A stretch of DNA of 22,613 nucleotides from Planctomycetota bacterium (GTDB lineage: Bacteria; Planctomycetota; Planctomycetia; Pirellulales; Pirellulaceae): positions 1 to 22,613 of the forward strand of contig JAJDEH010000128.1 of the NCBI GenBank assembly GCA_029259935.1. Direction: 5' to 3'. Shown here in pieces: positions 16,801 to 22,613 of the stretch. Position numbers and translations under genes: made by a program. The notes beneath the pieces are model-generated. The model saw only the letters and a list, made by a program, of their open reading frames with translations. It was not told the DNA's origin and ran no database searches. Every line of letters begins with the position of its first letter. Positions within the stretch are counted from its first letter, which is position 1.

Positions 16801-17284
16801 CAATTCGCTTACGATCTGCCCGCCCGTCGTCGTTCGTATCGCTGAAATGAATCAGATCGGTACTGTTGGCCACATAGACGCCGCCATCCCCCGGCACGAC
16901 GCCCGTGGGAATCAGCAAGCCATCGGCAAAGACGTTGGTCGAATCAGCAACTCCATCCCCGTCGCTATCTTCGACGACCAAAATCTTGTCGCTCGCCTTC
17001 TGACCCGGTTTGATGTGCGGATACACCTCGCTGCTGGCGATCCATAACCTTCCCTGGCTGTCGAAGTTCATCTGAATGGGCTTGGCGATCTTGGGATCGC
17101 CGGCAAACAGGTTCACCTCGAAGCCGTCGGCAACGATGAACGATTTTCGTTCCAATTCCGGATCGGGGTCCGGAATGTCCTTCAAGTTGCGCTGCGCCGA
17201 ACTGCTGCTAACGACCAACAGCAGGACGGCAAAAGATCCAAGGCGGCGAACCAATGAACGGTAGGATTGAAGCGGCTTAATCAT
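13811..17284 (-). CDS. PVC-type membrane-bound dehydrogenase with HEAT repeats and c-type cytochrome
   Basis: 1157 residues. A signal peptide (about 1-30, RRLGSFAVLLLVVSSSSAQ) is followed by a beta-propeller dehydrogenase-like domain (about 45-420: DGFEVNLFAGDP, DSQGRLWIA, DSDGDGVAD, WGHHFDHWGQ, VGPDGAIYIADW), helical HEAT-like repeats (about 430-820: VRAAAVRVASQW, PRVRLEAVRALSQM), and a cytochrome c domain with heme motif CLKCH at 877-881, then GGRVGPDLVSIG and a possible axial Met in SLMPDGSVNELTRKE. The C-terminal 100 residues form a beta domain with GLQMWVDGKPLGLDS, like sugar-binding modules. Large proteins of this build are typical of the PVC group and are thought to oxidise sugars or alcohols outside the cytoplasm, passing electrons to heme. 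Its ATG overlaps the end of the SGNH gene by 8 bp, so translation is probably coupled. Confidence 0.92.
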   Translation of the reverse strand: MIKPLQSYRSLVRRLGSFAVLLLVVSSSSAQRNLKDIPDPDPELERKSFIVADGFEVNLFAGDPKIAKPIQMNFDSQGRLWIASSEVYPHIKPGQKASDKILVVEDSDGDGVADSTNVFADGLLIPTGVVPGDGGVYVANSTDLIHFSDTNDDGRADRKRIVLSGFGTEDTHHLLHTLRWGHDGMLYMNQSIYIHSHIETPYGVRHLNGGGIWQFRPETMQLEVLCRGFVNSWGHHFDHWGQSFATDGAYGEGINYVFPGAVFVTAVGAKRLLKGLNPGSPKHCGLEIVSGRHLPDDWQGNMITNDFRAHRVCRFVISEDGSGYASRQATELIKTKHVAFRPIDVKVGPDGAIYIADWYNPIIQHGEVDFRDPRRDHVHGRIWRVTAKGRSTLPIPDLLGSDPAALLDYLKQPEEWTRLHAKLTLKSRGAGQVLDPLAAWLKGLDKEDSDYEHQRLEALWVYQGLDQVEPSLLAELLASKDHRVRAAAVRVASQWRGQLKNPMRAFRAAVQDEHPRVRLEAVRALSQMKSADSARIALLALDQPMDRFLDFGLWQAMRDLEPYWLPALRAGTEDFGGNVSHLVFALKAVESPSVVQPLMKLVRDGKLTTDREEGVLALIATLGGPAELGKVFDLAVAGQSSDARRISLLGALVETTIQRKTRPAGELARIENFLDSENDALAAAAIRGVGAWKLTALRGRLPATAANKDLANSRRAAAIEALAMLADREAKLSLQQLASVEDQPWLRQRAIAALVPLNPRFASQQAAAFLAVVDPEQTSPGDLVLPFLQHKSGVPALRESLQGKKLKPEVAKLCLRAVRSAARPSPELLETIRTAGGLQDAGWKLTPELLKELVGEVQKQGDPHRGEAVYRRQELQCLKCHAIGGAGGRVGPDLVSIGASAQDDYLVESLLVPNKKVKENFHSISIVTLDGQIVTGIPIRSAGGVTVLRTVDDKEVSIANDQIDEKQEGRSLMPDGSVNELTRKELVDLVRFLSELGKVGGEFTIGKQQLVRRYQALTWTQEGHRRLNRTSFDTAATDDPALTWQPAYSRVHGGLPPDELPRFVVHRNQDPTSFVRFQIEVTTPGEVELSFNSADGLQMWVDGKPLGLDSANVKLDLSKGEHQFTFAINHAQRSDSLVTELLDVDNSAAQFQIVGGK

Positions 17285-19058
17285 CCGTCGATTTATCTTT
17301 CTTCAGTCGAACTAAGCGGTAGGTATGTGTTGCTGGGACGCGAAGTTTGGCGATGAGCTTTTCTTTCTCGGCAATCAGCGGATCGAACTGCGGAATCTCG
17401 ACCGCATTGTTTCCCTGCTCATGCTTGCGGAACAGAAACAAATAGGTCTCGTTTTGAGGGCGGTAGCGGTAGAAGTAGAGCGCATTTTTGTCATGGATCA
17501 CCTCACGCAACTGCCGCACTTGAGGCAGATAATTCGCCAAATTGACGCGAACACCCGCCGCCCATTGCTCTTCATCCGCCATCACGGTCGGCTGGTCGTC
17601 GATGCGCAGGCCATAATCGCCCTCCGCCAGTCCTCGAATGCGTACCAAGGCGTGCGGCGCGACCAACTTGGCACCGCGCGGCGACGATTCGGGCGGAGTG
17701 GGAAAGGGCAAGTGAAGATCTCGCGCCGAAAAGACGACCTTTGTCGGCTCGACGCTTAGCTCCGAGAGCATCGTACCGGTCGCGTCGTACGACTTGTCGC
17801 CCACATTCAGATCAACCTTCCAATCCACCGCGGGGGCCCCGAGTTTGCGTGCCGCACCCCTCGCCGTCCGCCAGTATCCATATTCGTTCAAATGGACACC
17901 GTTGTCGGTCAGGGTATTGCGAATCGCGGGCTGGGCCGAAACGTCTTCCATCTGATCTAGTCGCGAATAAAGGTCGGCGTAGTGATGCCCGCGATCCCGG
18001 GCCGCGGAACGAAGCACATCGCAATAAGCTCGTAGCCGCTGGTTGTAGTCTTTGGGATTGGGAAGCGGCGGACCCGGATTTTCGTAAGACATCGGTGACA
18101 GCAACGCCACGCGAGATCCGGTTTCTTCCAGCACTTCGAGCAACACCTCTAAATCCTCCTTGAATTGGGCCAGTCCTCGCTGGCCGAGGTGCGCTTCGTT
18201 GCCGCCATAGCAGACGAGAATCACGGTCGGCTCGGCGTCGAGCAAATCCTTTTCCAACCGCTGAAAACCGGCCGCCTGGTCGCCAAACACGGCGCGGGCG
18301 ATTCCCGTCACGTCGTCGCCGCTCCAACCCAAGTTTCTAAACGTCAGGCTGCGATTTGGATAGGCCAACGTCAACTGAGTTTCCAAAAAGCCATAAGCCT
18401 GCATTCGTTCGACATAAGTGCTTCCCAGCAGTACGACGCGGTCGCCATCCAACAACTCGAAGGGGCCATCGTCTTGGGCGGCCCGCTTTCCTCTTGGCGC
18501 GCGGACCGGTCTGGAAACGGCTGCTGTTTTCGCGCCCGAAGTTCCCCAAGGGCCGGCCTTGCCATACTCGCCCAGTGCAAAGGCCGGCTTCCAGGCCGAG
18601 GCGTCGAAATCGACCGAAGGCCAAGATCCATCCGGGGCGCGGCCGGTGAATTTCCAACTAGCGTCCGTTGAATGCCATGATTCACCCTCGGAGGCTCTCA
18701 TATGCACTCGTACGACCAGACCTGCGGGACTCGTGCCGTCGTTTCGCCCAGCGACGGCGATCACATTGCGGCCTTCTCGCAACAACGAGGTGACGTCGTA
18801 ATGATGCCGCTCGTTCCAATTGCTTCCCGTTCCCAGGCGGCGGCCGTTGAAATAGAGCAGGTAGTGGTTGTCGCAAGTGATTTCCAGATGCCCGGCCTTT
18901 GGTTTGGCCAGTTCAATGGTCTTGCGGAAATAGATCGTGTCGGCACTCGCCGATACGTTGGCATCACGCGTTCCCCAGATCCATTGTGGATCGGCCGCCA
19001 GTAGTGCGGACGACATGAGAAAGCTAAAAAGCAGCGAAGTGAGCCGAATCGAAATCAT
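17277..19058 (-). CDS. Exported SGNH/GDSL-fold protein with N-terminal jelly-roll domain
   Basis: 593 residues from the ATG at 19058, chosen because it gives a clear signal peptide (MISIRLTSLLFSFLMSSALL); an upstream in-frame ATG at 19115 adds 19 residues with no such sense. About 23-160 look like a galactose-binding jelly roll (WIWGTRD, YLLYFNGRRLGTGSNW, YDVTSLLREGRNVIAV). About 200-410 form the SGNH domain: block I VVLLGSTYVER, block II NLGWSGDD, block III CYGGNEA, block V TDNGVHLNEYGYW. Catalytic positions are off consensus: the GDS triplet reads GST, and the D-x-x-H motif reads NGVH with an Asp one place earlier. The rest (about 410-593) has no match I can name. The likely role is a carbohydrate esterase or a catalytically altered relative. 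It follows the sulfatase by 93 bp and overlaps the dehydrogenase, a three-gene glycan unit. Confidence 0.85.
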   Translation of the reverse strand: MISIRLTSLLFSFLMSSALLAADPQWIWGTRDANVSASADTIYFRKTIELAKPKAGHLEITCDNHYLLYFNGRRLGTGSNWNERHHYDVTSLLREGRNVIAVAGRNDGTSPAGLVVRVHMRASEGESWHSTDASWKFTGRAPDGSWPSVDFDASAWKPAFALGEYGKAGPWGTSGAKTAAVSRPVRAPRGKRAAQDDGPFELLDGDRVVLLGSTYVERMQAYGFLETQLTLAYPNRSLTFRNLGWSGDDVTGIARAVFGDQAAGFQRLEKDLLDAEPTVILVCYGGNEAHLGQRGLAQFKEDLEVLLEVLEETGSRVALLSPMSYENPGPPLPNPKDYNQRLRAYCDVLRSAARDRGHHYADLYSRLDQMEDVSAQPAIRNTLTDNGVHLNEYGYWRTARGAARKLGAPAVDWKVDLNVGDKSYDATGTMLSELSVEPTKVVFSARDLHLPFPTPPESSPRGAKLVAPHALVRIRGLAEGDYGLRIDDQPTVMADEEQWAAGVRVNLANYLPQVRQLREVIHDKNALYFYRYRPQNETYLFLFRKHEQGNNAVEIPQFDPLIAEKEKLIAKLRVPATHTYRLVRLKKDKSTDD

Positions 19059-19097
19059 GGGATTCGCTTTCAAATGAATCGAACAATAGAGAGTCGC

Positions 19098-19146
19098 TGA
19101 TCGCTCCGCGATCATGGCGTTTTCGTTCTGTTCGCGGAGCGAACAG
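19098..19146. repeat. Two REP-like palindromes in opposite orientation
   Basis: TGATCGC-TCC-GCGATCA (19098-19114) and CTGTTCGC-GGA-GCGAACAG (19128-19146) are perfect hairpins with 3-nt loops, 13 nt apart. They share the core CGCTCCGCG, in opposite orientations. They fill the 93-bp gap between the sulfatase and SGNH genes, starting 5 bp after the sulfatase stop. They could protect the upstream mRNA or tune expression of the downstream genes. Confidence 0.6.
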
Positions 19147-19151
19147 CGACA

Positions 19152-20903
19152 TTAATCCAGCTTTCGCACCGTCACGTAATACGCGCCGCGCGACGCTCCT
19201 TCATCCTCATCTAGCCAAGTCTGCAACATGGCGCTTCCGGCTTTCAAATCGACGGTCAACTCCACGCAATCCTGGCCATCGGCCACCTTCGCCGTCGCTT
19301 CCGTCTTGCCAATTTTCAGGCGCGCCTTGCCCGGCTTCAACTGGTAATCAACGCCCGCCGGCCGCTGACGAAGTGTGAATCGATATTTGCCGTCGCGAAC
19401 GACCTTCACCGCCCACGTGCCGTTACCCACCAAGTTGCTACGAATGTGCCCTTGGTTCCAAGGAACGCGGCGCAAATCGGTGTGCCAATCGTGACAAGTC
19501 AGCGTCGTTGGGTTCTGCTCGGAAGCACCCAACTGGATCTCGCAATATTCGTCGAACCGCGAGGAAATGCTCGTCCACCACTTTTCGTACTGACTGCGCA
19601 ACTTTTCAACGACGGCACTTTGGTCGCTGGCCAAGTTCTTCTTCTGGCCCGCGTCCTGCCGCATATCGTACAGCTCGCTTCCATTCACCAACCGCCAGCG
19701 ATCGGTCATCACCGAACTGCTCTTCCACTTGACGGGATGGTCGACGCGTTGCGAATGAACGAATAACGTGCGGTCGCGCAGCTTTCCTTCTTCGCCACCA
19801 CGAATCAGCCTCGCCAGACTCGTGCCGTCGAACTCGACATCCTTGGGCGACTTCATCTCGCACAAATCGATGAGCGTGGGAAGCAAATCGAGATGGGCGG
19901 CCAGCACGTCTTCGGACCGTGGTTTGCCCACCTTTCCCGGCCAACGAACATAGCAAGGAACCCGGTGGCCGCCTTCATACTGCGAACCCTTTTGTCCTCG
20001 CATGTCGGCATTGAATCCCTGCCAGCCAGACCTGGGAGCCTGTCCTCGGCGACGGACAACACCGGCCGCCGTCCCGTTGTCGGTCATGAAGATCAGAATC
20101 GTGTTCTCGGCCAACTTCCACTCATCAAGCTTGGCAACCAGCCGACCCACGTTTTCGTCAATGTTGGTAATCATGCCGTAAAACTTGGCCATCGTGGCAG
20201 GAACACCCTGCTTCCCGTATGGCCGGCTGTACTCTTCATCAACAAGGTAAGGTCCGTGAGGCGCATTGGTCGTTATGTAACAGAAGAAGGGTTGGTCTTT
20301 TTTCTGCTTGATGAAATCCAACGCCTCGCTGAACCAGCGGTCGGTGCAATATCCCTTTTGCGGTTCCGGCTTTCCTTGCCGAAAGTAGGTGTCATCGAAA
20401 TAGTCGTTGCCCCAATAGTCCGGAGTTTGCCCCACGCCTCCTCCACCGTGAATGAACACATTCTGAAATCCACGGTCTTGCGGACGAAACGGATAGTTGT
20501 CGCCCAAGTGCCACTTGCCAAAAATTCCCGTGCGATAGCCGTTATCGGAAAACACGTCGGCCATCGTGGTTTCGTCCTCGCGCAACAGCGACCGCCCCAT
20601 GATCGTATGCCAGACACCGACGCGACTAGAATAACGGCCAGTCATCAGCGCGGATCGTGTTTCGGCGCAGGTGGGATCGACGTGAAAGTTGGACAGCCGC
20701 ACGCTCTGCTTGGCCAAGGCATCGAGATTCGGCGTCTGAATCATCTTGTTGCCATGAAATGCAACGTCGCCATACCCCTGGTCGTCGGTCATTACCAACA
20801 CGACATTGGGGCGAGCGGCCCGCGCGGTTTGCAACGGCGCGGCGGCCAGACAAAGGAAAGCAGAAAAAAGAACGAGGAGCCAATTTGTAGTGTTTCTGAA
20901 CAT
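19152..20903 (-). CDS. Secreted type I sulfatase (arylsulfatase A-like)
   Basis: 583 residues from the ATG at 20903, which gives a good signal peptide (NWLLVLFSAFLCLAAAPLQTARA); an ATG/GTG start at 20939 adds 12 residues. Sulfatase features: metal-binding Asp pair in VMTDDQGYGD (40-41), the modification site CAETRSALMTGRYSSR with Cys79 as the residue converted to formylglycine and Arg83, GIFGKWHLGD, NAPHGP, and the second metal site FMTDNGTAAG. The site differs from the usual C-x-P-S-R core: Pro is Glu and Ser is Thr. The C-terminal 130 residues (TWAVKVVRDGKYRFTLRQRP and onward) are a beta-sandwich extension. It should remove sulfate esters from a glycan in the periplasm or outside. It is the first gene of the unit with the SGNH protein and the dehydrogenase, and is divergent from the membrane protein at 21103. 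Confidence 0.93.
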   Translation of the reverse strand: MFRNTTNWLLVLFSAFLCLAAAPLQTARAARPNVVLVMTDDQGYGDVAFHGNKMIQTPNLDALAKQSVRLSNFHVDPTCAETRSALMTGRYSSRVGVWHTIMGRSLLREDETTMADVFSDNGYRTGIFGKWHLGDNYPFRPQDRGFQNVFIHGGGGVGQTPDYWGNDYFDDTYFRQGKPEPQKGYCTDRWFSEALDFIKQKKDQPFFCYITTNAPHGPYLVDEEYSRPYGKQGVPATMAKFYGMITNIDENVGRLVAKLDEWKLAENTILIFMTDNGTAAGVVRRRGQAPRSGWQGFNADMRGQKGSQYEGGHRVPCYVRWPGKVGKPRSEDVLAAHLDLLPTLIDLCEMKSPKDVEFDGTSLARLIRGGEEGKLRDRTLFVHSQRVDHPVKWKSSSVMTDRWRLVNGSELYDMRQDAGQKKNLASDQSAVVEKLRSQYEKWWTSISSRFDEYCEIQLGASEQNPTTLTCHDWHTDLRRVPWNQGHIRSNLVGNGTWAVKVVRDGKYRFTLRQRPAGVDYQLKPGKARLKIGKTEATAKVADGQDCVELTVDLKAGSAMLQTWLDEDEGASRGAYYVTVRKLD

Positions 20904-21102
20904 GGGAGTACAATTCACCGTTACAGCGACAGGGGGCAAGTTGAGAGAGCAGGAGTGACGAAAACCGCATGCTGGAATTTCCGCGAATTGCAGTATATCA
21001 GACGTGAAACCAACTCTCCATCAGTCGGCACGTTCAGTAGACTAATTCGAAATAGTAAGAAGCGAGCCCCGGCTTCCACACAAGCTGGGCATTCACACCA
21101 CC

Positions 21103-21720
21103 ATGACGCATCCGCATCGCCCCGCCCGGCATTCGAGAAGGAAAATTGCCGTCCTCGTCATCGTTATGACGATACTGGGAATGGCTGCCATTTTCGGTGG
21201 TTACGCGGCCCTTCTGTTTGTTGAACAGTCATTGCCGGTTGATCAGGATGACGATGCGATTCTGGTGCGGGCAAGCGACCTTGAGCCGTTCATGGACGAC
21301 TACGTTGTTCAAGCGCACGCCGAGGTCATTAAAAAAGTTAGGCTTCCCGACGAAACCGTCGAACTGACCTACCAGTATCAGCACGACGACAGCAAGCGTC
21401 AGTTTGATATTCGCTGCGCGGTGTTCGTGTTGCCGACGCGCGGCGATGCAAGAGACCGATTCAAGCACCTCGACCAGTTTGGAATGGTGGAACATGACCA
21501 GCCGGTACGCCATGAATCCGTGGAATATCCAACCCAAGGCGACCAATCGAGCATGTATGAGTTGTTAGTCGACGGGACCCCTTGGGGCCGCCGGTTCCTC
21601 TGTCGGCGACGCGAGAAGGTGTTTTTCCTGGAGATGAGCGGCTATTTCTTTGAAGATGATTACGAATTCTCGGAACTTCTGGACCCATGCGTCGAGTTGC
21701 TTGAGTCCTACCTTCCGTAA
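21103..21720 (+). CDS. Hypothetical single-pass membrane protein
   Basis: 205 residues. A basic N-terminus (HPHRPARHSRRK) precedes one hydrophobic helix at about 15-41 (IAVLVIVMTILGMAAIFGGYA and onward), so the rest (42-205) should lie outside the cytoplasm. That part is rich in acidic residues (VDQDDDAILV, YFFEDDYEFSELLDP) and predicted as mixed alpha/beta. No family is recognised and no catalytic motif is visible. The two cysteines of note (about 106 and 167) could form a disulfide. No clear ribosome site precedes the ATG. The gene lies between the divergent sulfatase and the propeller gene 108 bp downstream; there is no sign that they act together. Codon use looks like the neighbours. Confidence 0.75.
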   Translation: MTHPHRPARHSRRKIAVLVIVMTILGMAAIFGGYAALLFVEQSLPVDQDDDAILVRASDLEPFMDDYVVQAHAEVIKKVRLPDETVELTYQYQHDDSKRQFDIRCAVFVLPTRGDARDRFKHLDQFGMVEHDQPVRHESVEYPTQGDQSSMYELLVDGTPWGRRFLCRRREKVFFLEMSGYFFEDDYEFSELLDPCVELLESYLP

Positions 21721-21816
21721 TGTCCTGCCACGCCCGCCGCGTGACGCCGCTTTGACAGGGACGACTTTCCCGGCGAGAATGATCCGGCACGGTGGCCTTG
21801 ACTTGTTATTTTCTCT

Positions 21817-21821
21817 GGGAG
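21817..21821 (+). promoter_or_regulatory. Shine-Dalgarno site of the propeller gene
   Basis: GGGAG, 7 nt before the ATG at 21829, is the clearest ribosome-binding match among the plus-strand genes and fixes this start. Confidence 0.6.
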
Positions 21822-21828
21822 TCTGTTG

Positions 21829-22613
21829 ATGCGTAACATCATTCTTGTTTTCGTGCTGGTGGCGGTCCCATTTGCTCACCCAACGCGAGCGGACGATTGG
21901 CCCCAGTGGCTTGGTCCGCGGCGCGATAGCGTCTGGCGAGAAAAGGGAATCGTCGAGTCTTTTCCGGAAGCAGGTCTCAAGGTGCGGTGGCGAGTGCCCA
22001 TCGAACTCGGCTACTCAAGCCCTTCGGTGGCGGGCGGGCGCGTGTTTGTCGCCGACTATGCGAAGACCTCGGGCGATATATCGAATAATCCAGGCGGTCG
22101 CAATAAGCTAACCGGCTCGGAACGCATTCTCTGCTTTGATGCCCGCAGCGGACGTGAGCTGTGGAAGCACGAATACGACTGCGAGTACAACATCTCCTAT
22201 GCCTCCGGGCCCCGCTGCGCTCCCACGATCGATTCGGGCAAAGTTTACACGTTGGGGGCCGAAGGCAACTTGCTGTGCCTGAACGCCGAAGACGGAAAAT
22301 TCCTGTGGGAAAAGAACCTAAAACAGGAGTACCAAACGAAAACCCCCATGTGGGGTTTCGCGGCGCATCCACTGGTTGACGGCGATCGGTTGTATTGTGT
22401 CGTGGGCGGCGAGGGGAGTATCGCCGTCGCGTTCGACAAGAACAGCGGCAAGGAAGTGTGGCGGGCCCTGACCTGCAGCGATCCCGGCTACTGCCCGCCC
22501 ACCATGATCCAACATGGGGGCGTCAAACAACTGCTGATCTGGGATCCAGACGAACTGAACAGCTTGAACCCGCTGACCGGCGAAGTCTACTGGACACAGC
22601 CGTTGCAGCCGTC
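21829..22613 (+). CDS. Secreted PQQ-like beta-propeller protein (partial, 3' end beyond window)
   Basis: 261 codons are visible from an ATG with a good GGGAG ribosome site; the frame is open to the window edge. A signal peptide (MRNIILVFVLVAVPFAHPTRA) is followed directly by DDWPQWLGPRRDSVW, the usual opening of planctomycete PQQ-binding-like beta-propeller proteins. Blades are seen as repeats of the form SSPSVAGGRVFVADYA, ILCFDARSGRELWKHEY, APTIDSGKVYTLGAEG, LLCLNAEDGKFLWEKN, HPLVDGDRLYCVVGGE, VAFDKNSGKEVW and LNSLNPLTGEVYW. Such proteins resemble BamB and quinoprotein dehydrogenases. With only the N-terminal half or so in view, quinone-binding and catalytic residues cannot be judged, and a scaffold role is equally possible. 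It is the last gene in the window, 108 bp after the membrane protein. Confidence 0.92.
   Translation, partial: MRNIILVFVLVAVPFAHPTRADDWPQWLGPRRDSVWREKGIVESFPEAGLKVRWRVPIELGYSSPSVAGGRVFVADYAKTSGDISNNPGGRNKLTGSERILCFDARSGRELWKHEYDCEYNISYASGPRCAPTIDSGKVYTLGAEGNLLCLNAEDGKFLWEKNLKQEYQTKTPMWGFAAHPLVDGDRLYCVVGGEGSIAVAFDKNSGKEVWRALTCSDPGYCPPTMIQHGGVKQLLIWDPDELNSLNPLTGEVYWTQPLQP

Noticed and set aside
19893..21224. 443-codon plus-strand open frame
   Set aside because: It lies antisense to the sulfatase, has no recognisable domain, and continues into non-coding DNA; the sulfatase frame has all family motifs.

Overview
The window looks like a chromosomal piece of a Planctomycetes bacterium, probably of the Pirellulales type. 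This is inferred from gene families, not from a marker gene: a large Ser/Thr kinase with WD40 repeats and a formylglycine-enzyme-like domain next to an ECF sigma factor, a DUF1501 protein, a type I sulfatase, a PVC-type dehydrogenase with HEAT repeats and cytochrome c, and a secreted PQQ-type beta-propeller protein. Genes are spaced widely and repeats and decayed mobile elements lie between them.

Layout. 1-4172 (minus): the kinase (runs off the left edge) and, 240 bp upstream, its likely partner ECF sigma factor. 4173-4644: intergenic DNA with a GC-rich hairpin and a 130-bp inverted repeat. 4645-4965 (minus): small membrane protein. 5150-7093 (minus): a solitary GHKL-type ATPase with an Ig-like segment and an unassigned C-terminal domain, ending in a clean intrinsic terminator. 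7240-7533: IS66 remnant just upstream of it. 7616-8968 (minus): DUF1501 protein.

9057-10807 is a mobile-element graveyard: a tyrosine-integrase pseudogene (two frameshifts, an internal deletion, a lost C-terminus) beside a tRNA-Asn, a frameshifted ISKra4-type transposase fragment, and a small CHC2 zinc-finger ORF. Then come folK fused to a deoxynucleoside-kinase-like domain with a damaged P-loop (minus), about 1 kb without a supported gene but with a terminator-like hairpin in the folK leader, and a plus-strand family 2 glycosyltransferase.

13811-20903 (minus) reads as one unit, sulfatase then SGNH-like protein then PVC-type dehydrogenase, with an 8-bp overlap between the last two. All three have export signals, so the likely job is processing sulfated glycans outside the cytoplasm. 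On the plus strand follow an unrecognised single-pass membrane protein and the 5' part of a secreted PQQ-like beta-propeller protein that leaves the right edge.

The best candidate for something new is the ATPase at 5303-7093. Secondary points are the FolK fusion, the off-consensus catalytic motifs in the SGNH protein and sulfatase, and the palindromic intergenic repeats. No CRISPR array, toxin-antitoxin pair or complete transposon was seen.
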